Positions 8,648 to 18,845 of a stretch of DNA of 64,000 nucleotides are shown in pieces. Positions within the stretch are counted from its first letter, which is position 1. Each line of letters begins with the position of its first letter. The notes beneath the pieces were generated by a model. It searched no databases and was not told the origin of the DNA. It worked only from the letters and a program-made list of their open reading frames with translations. The stretch comes from Micromonospora sp. MW-13 (GTDB taxonomy: Bacteria > Actinomycetota > Actinomycetes > Mycobacteriales > Micromonosporaceae). The position numbers and the translations under genes are program-made. Where the stretch lies: positions 310,001 through 374,000 of the forward strand of contig NZ_QKKX01000011.1 of the NCBI RefSeq assembly GCF_003434305.1. Direction: 5' to 3'.

Positions 8648-9848
8648 CGGCGGTCCCGGCGGCGGTGAGCGGGAGCTGGGCGGCCAGGGCGGTGCCGTGG
8701 CCGGCCGCGGACTCGATGGTGAGGGAGCCACCCAGGGCGCGCACGCGGGCGCGCATGGCGGCCAGACCGAACCCGCCGTGGGGCGGGCCGGCGGCGGGTG
8801 GCCGGTCGTGGGCGAAGCCCACTCCGTCGTCGACGACGTCGACGGCGACGCGGTCGCCGAGATAGCTGAGGGTGACCTCGGCGTGGGCAGCGTGGGCGTG
8901 CCGGACGGTGTTGGACAGGGCGGACTGGGCGATGCGCAGCAGGGCGACCTCGTGCGCGGTGGGCAGGGGCACGGGATCGCCGGTGAGGTGGAAGCGGGCG
9001 GTGAGCTGGTGGCGGGTGGAGGTGGTGGCGCACAGGCGTTCCAGGGCGCCGGCCAGGGTGGCGCCCTCCAGGGTCGGCGGGGTGAGCGCCGCGACGAAAC
9101 GGCGGGCCTCGGCGAGGTTGTCCACGGCTGCCTGACGGGCCTGGTCCACGTGGCGGGCGGCGGTGTCGGGTCGGCCGGGCAGGGCGCGTTCGGCGGCGCG
9201 CAGCAGTAGCTGGATGCTGGACAGCCCCTGGGCGAGGGTGTCGTGGATCTCGCGGGCCAGCCGTTCACGTTCGGCCAGCACGCCGGCGGTGTGCTGGGCC
9301 TCGGCCAGATCGGCGCGGGTGGTGGTCAGCTCCTCGATCAGCTTGCGGCGCTGCTCGCTCTCCCGGTACAGGGCCTGGTACCCCCAGACCACCGCCACGG
9401 CCACGGCCGCCCCCAGCGCCGGGCCGACCGCCGTGGCCAGGGTGAACGCGCCGGTGTGGGCGGCAAAGGCCGCGACGGCCGCCGCGGTGGTGGCGATGAC
9501 CGCGACCAGGCCGGCGCGGCGCGGCAGCAGGTGGAGCTGGAGGAAGTACAGCGGGAAGGCGACCCAGACCCCGTCGGGAGACAGGGCCAGCAGTACCAGC
9601 CACACCGCGCCGACGGCGGCCAGCCACACCGCTGCGGCGCGGCGGTCGGCGCGCACGCGCGGCAGCAGCCGGCCGGCCGCGTACACCACCGTCGTCGCGG
9701 CGGCCGTCGCGACGACGGCTGTGGACCGCGGCGCCCCGTCGGCCACGGACCGGGCCGCGGCCAGGACGAGCAGGCCGACGATCAGCAGGTGCAGACACCA
9801 CTCGAGCGTGCGGGTGGTGGGGGTCGGCGCGGGAGCGGTCGTGTTCAC
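8640..9848 (-). CDS. sensor histidine kinase, HisKA_3 (NarX/DesK-like)
   Basis: The 402-residue membrane kinase has about five hydrophobic segments in residues 17-165, a HisKA_3 dimerisation segment with phospho-acceptor His202 (LAREIHDTLAQG), and a C-terminal HATPase with DVVDDGVGF and GGFGLAAMRARV. There is no obvious periplasmic sensor domain, so it probably senses membrane state or a membrane-active compound. GTG start at 9848 has GGAGGG upstream. It is divergently arranged with an FtsX/ATPase pair, a layout common for antimicrobial-peptide detoxification modules. Confidence 0.92.
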   Translation of the reverse strand: MNTTAPAPTPTTRTLEWCLHLLIVGLLVLAAARSVADGAPRSTAVVATAAATTVVYAAGRLLPRVRADRRAAAVWLAAVGAVWLVLLALSPDGVWVAFPLYFLQLHLLPRRAGLVAVIATTAAAVAAFAAHTGAFTLATAVGPALGAAVAVAVVWGYQALYRESEQRRKLIEELTTTRADLAEAQHTAGVLAERERLAREIHDTLAQGLSSIQLLLRAAERALPGRPDTAARHVDQARQAAVDNLAEARRFVAALTPPTLEGATLAGALERLCATTSTRHQLTARFHLTGDPVPLPTAHEVALLRIAQSALSNTVRHAHAAHAEVTLSYLGDRVAVDVVDDGVGFAHDRPPAAGPPHGGFGLAAMRARVRALGGSLTIESAAGHGTALAAQLPLTAAGTAGD

Positions 9849-10019
9849 GGTCCCTCCAGCCTAGGAGACGCCGACCCGCCCGCGCGTCGATCAAAAGTTA
9901 GAGCCCGGCCACCACCTTCCGATCCGGGAACTGGCCCCCTGCGCCAGATGTCCCGACCGGGGGCCGGCTGCGACGGTGGACCAGTACCGCTTCCACCGCA
10001 TGAAAGCGCAGGTAATGAC
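9849..10019. promoter_or_regulatory. divergent intergenic region between kinase and exporter genes
   Basis: This 171-base gap holds the start signals for two divergent operons. On the minus strand TAGGCT lies nine bases before the kinase GTG with GGAGGG between them. On the plus strand no strong -35/-10 pair is evident before the permease ATG. An AT-richer patch (TCAAAAGTTAGAG) near 9890-9903 may be regulatory. The response regulator would be expected to act here. Confidence 0.35.
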
Positions 10020-11108
10020 ATGTTTGTCGGCTGGAGGGACCTCAGGTTCGCCAAGGGGCGGTTCGCCCTCGTCGGGGCCGTCATCGTGCTGATCACCCTG
10101 CTGGTCGGGCTGCTGTCCGGGCTGACCGCCGGGCTGGGCCGGCAGAACGTCTCCGCGATCACCGGCCTGCCCGTGGACAGGATCGCCTTCGGGGCGCCGA
10201 ACGGCGGGCAGGACCTGTCCTACGCCAACTCCACGGTCACCGAGGAGCAGTGGCAGCAGTGGGCCAGAGCCCCCGGCGTCACGAGCGCCGAGCCGCTCGG
10301 GATCACCACGACCAAGGCCACCGCCGGGGACAGCAGCATCGGCGTGTCCGCCTTCGGCGTCCGCCCCGGGGCCCCGCTGGCCCCGGACAGCGACCGGATC
10401 GACGGCGACTCGGCGGTGCTGTCCCGCGACGCCGCCGACGAACTCGGGCTCGGGCCCGGCGACGTCCTCACCGTCGCCGGCCACCCGCTGACCGTCGCGG
10501 CCGTGAGCGGTGACGCCTCCTTCAGCCACACCCCGGTGATCTGGATCAGCCTCGACGCCTGGCAGGAGATCACGCCCACCACCGGCGCCGGCCACGGCCC
10601 CAGCGCCACCGTCATCGCCCTGGCCACCACCTCCGGCGTCGACGTCCCGGCCACCGACGAGGCCACGGGCACCAGGACGGTCGCCACGGACGACTCGCTG
10701 TCCGCGATCGGCTCCTACACCTCCGAGAACGGCTCCCTGCAACTGATGCGGGGCTTCCTGTTCGCCATCTCCGCCCTGGTCATCGGAGCCTTCTTCACCG
10801 TGTGGACGATCCAGCGCAGCGCCGACGTCGCCGTCCTCAAGGCCCTGGGCGCCTCCACCGCCAACCTGCTACGCGACGCGCTCGGCCAGGCCGTCGTCCT
10901 GCTCGTCGGCGGCACGCTCGTCGGCACGGTCGTCGCCGTCGCGCTGGGTGCCCTCCTCGCCGGCACCGCCGTACCGTTCCTGCTCACCCCCGCCACCGTC
11001 CTCGTCCCCGCCGCCGTGATGATCCTCCTCGGCGCGCTCGGGGCCGCCCTGTCCATCCGCCGGATCACCTCCGTCGACCCGCTGACCGCCCTGGGGAGTG
11101 CCCGATGA
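10020..11108 (+). CDS. ABC transporter permease, FtsX/MacB family
   Basis: The 362-residue protein has one N-terminal TM (VIVLITLLVGLLSGLTAG), a long extracytoplasmic MacB-like domain (about residues 40-235) and three C-terminal TMs. This is the usual FtsX-type half-permease layout. The stop overlaps the ATPase start (ATGA), so the two are co-translated. Such pairs export or detoxify lipophilic compounds or antimicrobial peptides, or act in envelope signalling. Substrate is unknown. The ribosome site before ATG 10020 is weak (AGG). Confidence 0.87.
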   Translation: MFVGWRDLRFAKGRFALVGAVIVLITLLVGLLSGLTAGLGRQNVSAITGLPVDRIAFGAPNGGQDLSYANSTVTEEQWQQWARAPGVTSAEPLGITTTKATAGDSSIGVSAFGVRPGAPLAPDSDRIDGDSAVLSRDAADELGLGPGDVLTVAGHPLTVAAVSGDASFSHTPVIWISLDAWQEITPTTGAGHGPSATVIALATTSGVDVPATDEATGTRTVATDDSLSAIGSYTSENGSLQLMRGFLFAISALVIGAFFTVWTIQRSADVAVLKALGASTANLLRDALGQAVVLLVGGTLVGTVVAVALGALLAGTAVPFLLTPATVLVPAAVMILLGALGAALSIRRITSVDPLTALGSAR

Positions 11109-11788
11109 GCCTCGCTCTGACCGACATCACGCTCACCTACCCGGACGGGGACGGCCGCCTGACGGCCCTCGACCACGTCAGCCTGGACGTCCCCAAGGGC
11201 ACGCTGACCGCCGTCATCGGCCCCTCCGGCTCCGGGAAGTCCAGCCTGCTCGCCGTCGCCGCCACCCTGATCACCCCCGACTCCGGCACCGTCACCGTCG
11301 ACGGCACCACCACCACCGGCATGACCCGCGGCGAACTCACCGACCTGCGCCGCCACAAGATCGGCATCGTCTTCCAGCAGCCCAACCTGCTGCCCTCCCT
11401 CACCGCCGCCGAGCAACTCCAGGTCATCGCCCACCTCGCCGGCCGTTCCCCCGGCAGGGCGCGCGGTCGCGCCATGGCACTGCTCGACGCCGTCGGCCTG
11501 GCCGCCCAGGCCGACCGGCGCCCCCACCAGCTCTCCGGCGGTCAGCGCCAGCGCGTCAACATCGCCCGCGCCCTGATGAACGACCCCACCGTCCTGCTGG
11601 TCGACGAACCCACCAGCGCGCTCGACCACGAACGCGGCGCGGCCGTCATCGAGCTGATCACCCGCCTCACCCACCAGCAGGCCACCGCCACCGTCCTGGT
11701 CACCCACGACCGCACCCACCTCGCCGCCGTGGAACAGGTCGCCCAGGTGGACGACGGCCGCCTGCGGCTACCCGTCCCGGCCCGCTGA
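11105..11788 (+). CDS. ABC transporter ATP-binding protein (LolD/MacB type)
   Basis: The 227-residue ATPase has Walker A GPSGSGKSS, a Q-loop in IVFQQPNLLPS, signature [10 protein letters not shown], Walker B VLLVDEP and the switch His in VTHDRTHL. It powers the FtsX-type permease encoded immediately upstream, with start and stop overlapping by four bases. The pair is probably under the divergent two-component system. Confidence 0.92.
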   Translation: MSLALTDITLTYPDGDGRLTALDHVSLDVPKGTLTAVIGPSGSGKSSLLAVAATLITPDSGTVTVDGTTTTGMTRGELTDLRRHKIGIVFQQPNLLPSLTAAEQLQVIAHLAGRSPGRARGRAMALLDAVGLAAQADRRPHQLSGGQRQRVNIARALMNDPTVLLVDEPTSALDHERGAAVIELITRLTHQQATATVLVTHDRTHLAAVEQVAQVDDGRLRLPVPAR

Positions 11789-11808
11789 GCACCCCGGCGG
11801 GATGCGGT

Positions 11809-12294
11809 CTAGGGCGACCGGCACGGGCGCCTGCTGATCCGGATGGCGTACCAGACGGCGCTGACCAGGAACAGGGCGGCGGTGATGGCGAGCCAACGGC
11901 TGAGATAAGGCTGCCGATGCTGGCCGGTGGCGGCGAGGTACGTGGATCCGCCCTGCCCGAGAATGCCGGGCAGATACACCAGGAACAACAGCCCCCCGGC
12001 GAGGGCGGGAAGTCGGATGTGGTTCAGCGCCGACACCCGCGCCCCCGATCCGGGGTGCGCGTCGACGCCCAGCAGCCGGCGCAGGGCCGCGTCGGCCGTG
12101 GCGTAGACCGGGAAGAGGAGCAGGTCGTGGACGACGGCCGCGCCGACGAACCAGAGCAGCATCCGCTCGGCTCGGGGTTCCCCGACGAGCCGCAGCACGA
12201 TCCATCCGGTCACCGCGAAGCAGGCCACCATGAGGACCAGATGCCGCAGCCCGGTGCCGTACCAGGCCCGGAACCCGCCGGTCGACTCACGCAT
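11809..12294 (-). CDS. small integral membrane protein downstream of the Mo-enzyme
   Basis: The 161-residue protein has about four hydrophobic helices (around residues 18-37, 44-64, 92-112 and 133-152) and no recognised enzymatic motif. Its ATG overlaps the stop of the molybdopterin oxidoreductase gene by eight bases, so the two are translationally coupled and probably work together, perhaps as an assembly or electron-transfer partner. Function is unknown. Confidence 0.75.
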   Translation of the reverse strand: MRESTGGFRAWYGTGLRHLVLMVACFAVTGWIVLRLVGEPRAERMLLWFVGAAVVHDLLLFPVYATADAALRRLLGVDAHPGSGARVSALNHIRLPALAGGLLFLVYLPGILGQGGSTYLAATGQHRQPYLSRWLAITAALFLVSAVWYAIRISRRPCRSP

Positions 12295-13708
12295 TCCGGG
12301 CCCGGAACTCGATGGAGTTCACCCACTTGGTGCAGTGCACGCCGGGCAGGGCGGGCACGATGACCCGGGCCGGGTAGCCGTGGTCGAGGGAGAGGTCCGC
12401 GCCGTTCACCCGCAGGGCCAGCAGCGCGTCGGGATCCAGGATCTGGTGGGACGCCAGCACGGCCTGGTTGAACAGGCCGGCCCGCTCCAGGGAACGGACC
12501 GTCGCCGAGACGGGGGCGGGCACGCCCGCGAGGGCGGCGAGGTCGCGCAGCCGCACGCCGGTCCAGGTCTGCCGGGTCGACCAGCCCTCGACGCAGGCGA
12601 TGGGCAGCTCCGCGGTGTGCTGCGGAAGGCTGAGCAGTTGGTCCCGGTCCAGGGTGGCGGTGCGTTGGCCGCCGCGTAACGCCAGCCGCCACTGCCGGCC
12701 GGTGTCGGCTTCGCCGACGCCCGCTGCCGCCGCAGCCCGGTTCACGGGAAAGCCGTTCGGTCCGCCGCCCGGCGCTCGGCCGCGGGGCAGCAGCAGCGCG
12801 GTGCGGCGCAGCGGATCCAGGCTCTGGCCCACCGTCAACGCGCCCAGCAGCAGGGACAACCCGCCGACCAGGGCCAGCGCACCCCGCCGGGTCTCCGTAG
12901 CGGGCCCGGGGCGGGCGGCGACCAGGCCGTCGGGGTCGGCCGGCTCGGCCCGGGTCGCGGCGCGGGCGGCCCGCAGCTCGCCCCGGGGGGACCGGGAACG
13001 CAGCGCGGACACCAGCCGGGGCAGCTTCAGCACGACGTGGACGACGAACGCGGCGGTGAACACCCACGCCCCGAAGTAGTGCGCGGTGTAGAAGTCGAAG
13101 CCGAACAGGTACGCGTACTGGATGTTGAGCAGCCCGGTGGCGATCTGGAACAGGATTCCGCCGACCAGCAGCAGCAGGGACAGCCGTTCGAGCACCTGAG
13201 CCAGGGAGCGCGCCGGCGGCCAGTCGAACAGTTTCGGGGTCACCGACCACAGCTTGGCCAGCACGACCGGCACCAGGACGATGCCGAGCGTCACGTGCAG
13301 CCCCTGGGTGAGTCGGAACAACCAGGCGGGCCGGGTCGGCCAGTCGAAGGGCGGCAGCCGGAGCCAGCCGACGTCGCTGGGCAGGGCCTGACCGAACTGG
13401 GGGCCGTAGGCGGCGTAGTCGAGCAGGCCGGTGACGATCACCAGGGGCAGGCTGACCAGCAGCGCCAGCCCGTACACCGACGTCAGCCAGGGGCCGCGCA
13501 GCGGGCTGCGCCACCGACGGTCGAGCCCGGCGATCCCGGGTGGCGGGTGCCGGTCCAGGACGCGCCACAGCCGACGCGGGAACGCCGACGGAGTGCCGCC
13601 CGTCCCGGGCGACGTACCCGGCGGGTCGCTGCCGGGCGGCCCGCCCGCGCCATCGTCCGGGAGCGAGGCCGGATTGCTGCCAGCTATGGCCGTTCCTCCG
13701 TTCCGCAC
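12287..13708 (-). CDS. membrane cytochrome b / molybdopterin-dependent oxidoreductase fusion
   Basis: The protein is about 473 residues. Four TMs (about 75-95, 134-152, 177-195, 211-229) carry candidate haem histidines (QGLHVTLG, TAHYFGAW, FVVHVVLK). A twin-arginine segment TRRGALALVGG (Arg274-Arg275) leads into a fifth TM. The C-terminal SUOX/YedY-fold domain has the Mo-ligand candidate Cys372 (IACVEGWS) and ends in GVHCTKWVNSIEF. The layout places the Mo domain outside the membrane, fed electrons by the b-type part. GTG 13708 was used, but no good ribosome site is visible, and an in-frame GTG about 33 codons upstream is possible. Substrate is unknown. Confidence 0.82.
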   Translation of the reverse strand: MRNGGTAIAGSNPASLPDDGAGGPPGSDPPGTSPGTGGTPSAFPRRLWRVLDRHPPPGIAGLDRRWRSPLRGPWLTSVYGLALLVSLPLVIVTGLLDYAAYGPQFGQALPSDVGWLRLPPFDWPTRPAWLFRLTQGLHVTLGIVLVPVVLAKLWSVTPKLFDWPPARSLAQVLERLSLLLLVGGILFQIATGLLNIQYAYLFGFDFYTAHYFGAWVFTAAFVVHVVLKLPRLVSALRSRSPRGELRAARAATRAEPADPDGLVAARPGPATETRRGALALVGGLSLLLGALTVGQSLDPLRRTALLLPRGRAPGGGPNGFPVNRAAAAAGVGEADTGRQWRLALRGGQRTATLDRDQLLSLPQHTAELPIACVEGWSTRQTWTGVRLRDLAALAGVPAPVSATVRSLERAGLFNQAVLASHQILDPDALLALRVNGADLSLDHGYPARVIVPALPGVHCTKWVNSIEFRARNA

Positions 13709-13953
13709 TGCTGCGGCCGGCACCGTCGGCAGCCCGCTACCGGGCCGGCCGGCGGTCCGCCCGCCCCGGATCCGGACGGGGGCAGTGTCGGACACCTGTC
13801 GGCGAGCGTTGCCGCACGGAGGGCTTAACGGACGAGGCGCGCGGTGGACGCGGTGGCAGTCGCGCCGGCCAACTCGATCTCCGTGGCGACCCCGCGGTGC
13901 CGCACGGCCGTCCGGGCGGGGCCCGCCGCGCGCGTGGTGGACGGTGGTGTGTC

Positions 13954-13973
13954 GGGAACCCGTCGCGGTTCCC
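13954..13973 (+). promoter_or_regulatory. perfect inverted repeat, candidate operator
   Basis: GGGAACC-N6-GGTTCCC is a perfect 7-base-arm inverted repeat ending 27 bases before the ATG at 14001. It covers the region where a -35 element would lie for the TATAGA hexamer at 13992-13997. This is the spacing expected for a repressor site on the orphan gene downstream. The cognate regulator is not evident. Confidence 0.5.
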
Positions 13974-13991
13974 ATTGCCCGGATCGACCAG

Positions 13992-13997
13992 TATAGA
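13992..13997 (+). promoter_or_regulatory. candidate -10 element TATAGA
   Basis: TATAGA lies only three bases before ATG 14001 and six bases before an in-frame GTG at 14004. If it is the -10, transcription would begin at or after the start codon, which suits a leaderless mRNA starting at ATG or GTG. No Shine-Dalgarno sequence is present. Confidence 0.45.
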
Positions 13998-14000
13998 AGC

Positions 14001-14549
14001 ATGGTGTGGCTGGAACGCGACGACCGCGTAGGGGACGACACGGCGGGCGTCAGGGTTCGGGACGTGGTTCGCGACGTCGTCACGGAGGTCGCCCCGTCCG
14101 AGTTGCCGGTCGTGGCGGGGTTGGCGACCTTCGACGACGCCGTGGTGGTGCGGCGGCTGGGCCGGCGGTCCCGGCGGCGTGAGCCGCTGGGGTTCGGTCT
14201 GGGCGAGATCGTGCCGCTGGTGACCGCGGTGGTGTGGCTGGTGCTGGACCAGGTCGCACAGCAGGCGGCGGGCTCCGTGGCGGACCGGGCGGGCACCGGC
14301 GTGCGTGCCCTCTGGCGCAGGCTGTTCCGCCGCCGGTCCCCGGCCGCGGTCGTCCCCGCGCTGACCCAGGCGCAGCTCGCCAGTGTGCACCAACAGGTGA
14401 TCGAGGTGGGCGTGCGGCAGGGCCTGGAGCGGGAGCGGGCAGAGGCAGTCGCCGACGCGGTGCTGGCCAGGCTGGTGCTGGCGGCCCCGGAGCACGGGGA
14501 ACAGGGGCAGCTCGGTCCCGGCGACGCAGCCGGCGGCGACCAGGGGTGA
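14001..14549 (+). CDS. hypothetical protein with a membrane-like helix
   Basis: The 182-residue protein is not recognised. The N-terminal third is charged (VWLERDDRVGDD, then RRLGRRSRRREPLG). A hydrophobic stretch IVPLVTAVVWLVLDQVAQQAAG (about residues 70-91) may be a membrane anchor. The C-terminal region LASVHQQVIEVGVRQGLERERAEAVADAV looks helical. It has its own inverted repeat and -10-like sequence and stands alone between oppositely oriented genes, followed by a hairpin terminator. GTG at 14004 is an alternative start. Confidence 0.6.
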   Translation: MVWLERDDRVGDDTAGVRVRDVVRDVVTEVAPSELPVVAGLATFDDAVVVRRLGRRSRRREPLGFGLGEIVPLVTAVVWLVLDQVAQQAAGSVADRAGTGVRALWRRLFRRRSPAAVVPALTQAQLASVHQQVIEVGVRQGLERERAEAVADAVLARLVLAAPEHGEQGQLGPGDAAGGDQG

Positions 14550-14604
14550 CGACAGTGCCCGGCGTCCGCCACCTCATTTGACGGCGGCGGGGGCCCGAGC
14601 GCAG

Positions 14605-14640
14605 GGCGCCCGCCCCGGGAAGTAGGCCGGGACGGGCGCC
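14605..14640 (+). terminator. hairpin terminator after the orphan gene
   Basis: A 14-base stem with a single mismatch (GGCGCCCG...CGGGCGCC) and an 8-base loop GAAGTAGG follows the stop at 14549 by about 55 bases. There is no T-run, which is common for actinobacterial terminators. It separates the orphan gene from the LacI gene. Confidence 0.6.
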
Positions 14641-14779
14641 GGCGACAGCGGGGACATCCGATCGGAAGGGGCGGGCGGACATCGACCGAACGCTTCTTTA
14701 ATCACTTGAAATTAGCCATGTTTCGTTACCTGGCCGTTATTGACGTGGCCCGCGTCACTCCGGTTGACTTCGACCGGAA

Positions 14780-14803
14780 CCGCTTCCGCAACCGGTTCCG
14801 CAA
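14780..14803 (+). promoter_or_regulatory. tandem 12-base repeat, candidate LacI operator
   Basis: CCGCTTCCGCAA and CCGGTTCCGCAA lie head to tail, differing at one base, 35 bases before the LacI-family start codon. The second copy includes the palindrome AACCGGTT and the block is preceded by GGAACCG. A CG-centred palindrome of this sort is typical of LacI-family sites, so the regulator may control its own gene and, from the same site, the transporter genes downstream. TTGACT at 14764-14769 may be a -35. Confidence 0.5.
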
Positions 14804-14837
14804 CACTCCCTCAATCCCTGCGACCCGGGAGCGTCAC

Positions 14838-15839
14838 GTGCCGATCACCATCGCCGACGTCGCGACCCGGGCGGGGGTGAGCAAGACGACCGTCTCCCGG
14901 GTCCTCAACGGCAAGGGCGAACTCGGCCAGGCCACGGCGGCCCGGGTCCGCGCCGTGATCAAGGAGATGGGCTACGTGCCCAGCGCCCGCGCCGTCGGCC
15001 TGGCCCGGGGCCGGGCCCGGGTGGTCGGCATGCTGGTCCCCTCGCTCACCTGGCCGTGGATGGGCGAGGTGCTCCAGGGTGCCGTCGACGTGGTGGAGAG
15101 CGAGGGCTACGGCCTGCTGCTGTTCACCTGCAACCGGGGGGACGAGTCGATGCGGCGGTTCGCCTCCCAGGTCTCCGCGAAGTCCTTCGACGGCCTGCTG
15201 GTGGTCGAGCCGGAGGGCACCCTGGACTACATCACCGCGCTGCACGACCGAGGGCTGCCGGTGATCCTGATCGACGACCGGGGGCACCAGCCGCAGTTCC
15301 CCTCCGTCCGGACCACGAACCGGGCCGGCGCCCGGGCCGCGGCCGAGCACCTGCTCGCCCTCGGCCGGCACCGCCCCCTGGTCGTCACCGGCCTGCACCG
15401 GTTCGGCTGCACCAGCGAGCGACTGGCCGGCTTCGCCGAGGGCTACGCCCAGGCCGGCCTGCCGCTGGACCCGCGACTGGTGGTCGAGGGCGACTTCACC
15501 CTCGACTGCGGGCGGGCGGCGGCGCAGCGGCTGCTGGCGGCCGGGACGCCCTTCGACGCCGTCTTCGCCCACAACGACCTGTCCGCCGCCGGGGCACTCC
15601 AGGCGCTGCGCGCCGCCGGCCGCCACGTTCCCGAGGACGTGGCGGTCGTCGGCTTCGACGACCTGCCCCTGGCGGCGCACACCCACCCGCCACTGACCTC
15701 CGTGCACCAGCCGTTGCGCCAGATGGGCGAGGCCGCCGCCCACGCCCTCATCGCCCACTTCGACGGCACCCCGCTGCCCGACGCACCGACCGTCATACCC
15801 ACGACGTTCACCGTCCGCGGCTCGACCACCGGGACCTGA
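14838..15839 (+). CDS. LacI-family transcriptional regulator
   Basis: The 333-residue protein has an N-terminal HTH ([22 protein letters not shown]) with the hinge at about residues 45-60, and a periplasmic-binding-protein-like effector domain ending in the usual [10 protein letters not shown] ... TSVHQP segment. GTG 14838 was chosen because GGGAG lies six bases upstream and the HTH starts at once; an earlier in-frame start would add an unlikely 44-residue tail. It lies directly before the sugar-type ABC operon and probably represses it in the absence of an oligosaccharide inducer. Confidence 0.92.
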   Translation: MPITIADVATRAGVSKTTVSRVLNGKGELGQATAARVRAVIKEMGYVPSARAVGLARGRARVVGMLVPSLTWPWMGEVLQGAVDVVESEGYGLLLFTCNRGDESMRRFASQVSAKSFDGLLVVEPEGTLDYITALHDRGLPVILIDDRGHQPQFPSVRTTNRAGARAAAEHLLALGRHRPLVVTGLHRFGCTSERLAGFAEGYAQAGLPLDPRLVVEGDFTLDCGRAAAQRLLAAGTPFDAVFAHNDLSAAGALQALRAAGRHVPEDVAVVGFDDLPLAAHTHPPLTSVHQPLRQMGEAAAHALIAHFDGTPLPDAPTVIPTTFTVRGSTTGT

Positions 15840-15979
15840 GCCGGCCGCACCACCCGCAACCCCAGAGAAAACACCCTCCACGCCACCTGTCGGGGCTTCG
15901 AACCGACCGGGCGCGACAGCGCACACCCGTCCCCACCACCGACCCCGCTTCCCCGCCGGGAGCACCGAGGGAGACCATC

Positions 15980-17662
<1,683 letters not shown>

Positions 17663-17670
17663 GCCGGGCG

Positions 17671-17709
17671 CCGGTGGTCCGGGCGGTCCACCCCCGCCCG
17701 GACCACCGG
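17671..17709 (+). terminator. strong hairpin between binding-protein and transporter genes
   Basis: A perfect 16-base stem (CCGGTGGTCCGGGCGG pairing with its complement) with a 7-base loop lies just after the binding-protein stop. It may act as a leaky terminator or as a 3' stabiliser, so that the binding protein is made in excess over the membrane subunits, a common arrangement in ABC importer operons. Confidence 0.65.
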
Positions 17710-17750
17710 CGGCCACGCCGCGACCACCCCTGAGCAGACAGGAACCCGGC

Positions 17751-18845
17751 ATGACGACGCCCACCCCGTCGGCCCCGGCCGCCGGCGCGGAGGTGCTGGA
17801 GGCGATCGGCCTGACCAAGCACTTCCCCGTCCGCAGGCGGCTGCGCGGCCTGTTCTCCCGTACCCGAACGGCCGTGCACGCGGTCGACGACGTGCGGCTG
17901 ACCCTGCACCGTGGCCGGGTCACCGCCCTGGTCGGCGAGTCGGGCTCCGGCAAGTCGACCGTCGCCCGGCTGCTCGCGCAGCTCTATCCGCGTACGGCGG
18001 GCACCATCGCGCTGCACGGCGAGCCGGTCACCGTGCGCGGCGGGCGGCCGTTCCGGGCGTACGCCCGGCGGGTCCAGCTGATCTTCCAGGACCCGTTCGC
18101 GTCGCTGAACCCGGTGCACACCGTGCGCTACCACCTGACCCGGGCACTGCGCGTGCACGGCAACGCCGGCCGCACCGACGCCGACCTCGACGCGGCGCTG
18201 CGGCGGCTGCTCGAACGGGTCCGGCTCACCCCGGCCGAGCGCTACCTGGACGCCTTCCCGCACGAGTTGTCCGGCGGGCAGCGGCAGCGGATAGCCATCG
18301 CCCGCGCGCTCGGCGCCGACCCGGAGGTGCTGCTCGCCGACGAGCCGGTGTCCATGCTCGACGTGTCGATCCGGCTCGGCGTGCTCAACCTGCTGCGCGA
18401 GCTCAAGGAGCGGTTCGACCTGGCGATCCTCTACATCACCCACGACATCGCCTCGGCCCGCTACTTCGCCGACGAGACGCTGGTGATGTACGCCGGCCGC
18501 CTGGTCGAGGGCGGGGACAGCGAGACGGTCACCCAGCGCCCGGCGCACCCGTACACCCGGCTGCTGATCGGCTCGGCGCCCGACCCGGACCGGATCACCG
18601 GCGACGGCGGAACGGACGTGGCCGAGCGCGGCGACGGCGAGCCGCCCAGCCTGATCCGGCCGCCCGCCGGCTGCCGGTTCCACCCGCGCTGCCCGGTGGC
18701 CATGCCGCGCTGCGCCGAGGAACTGCCCCCGAGGCTGACCGTCGGCGACCACGACGGGCACTGGACGGCCTGCTGGCTCTACCACCCCGACGTCACCGGG
18801 GCCGGCGCGGCGGCTGCCCCGGTGGGCGGGGAGGCCGGCCGGTGA
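17751..18845 (+). CDS. oligopeptide/oligosaccharide ABC transporter ATPase (OppF type)
   Basis: The 364-residue ATPase has Walker [10 protein letters not shown], signature [15 protein letters not shown], Walker B VLLADEP and H-loop ITHD. Its C-terminal extension with the cysteine cluster [17 protein letters not shown] is typical of OppD/OppF proteins. Its stop overlaps the first permease start (GTGA). It works with the ATPase at 20860 as a heterodimer driving uptake through the two permeases. Confidence 0.93.
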   Translation: MTTPTPSAPAAGAEVLEAIGLTKHFPVRRRLRGLFSRTRTAVHAVDDVRLTLHRGRVTALVGESGSGKSTVARLLAQLYPRTAGTIALHGEPVTVRGGRPFRAYARRVQLIFQDPFASLNPVHTVRYHLTRALRVHGNAGRTDADLDAALRRLLERVRLTPAERYLDAFPHELSGGQRQRIAIARALGADPEVLLADEPVSMLDVSIRLGVLNLLRELKERFDLAILYITHDIASARYFADETLVMYAGRLVEGGDSETVTQRPAHPYTRLLIGSAPDPDRITGDGGTDVAERGDGEPPSLIRPPAGCRFHPRCPVAMPRCAEELPPRLTVGDHDGHWTACWLYHPDVTGAGAAAAPVGGEAGR

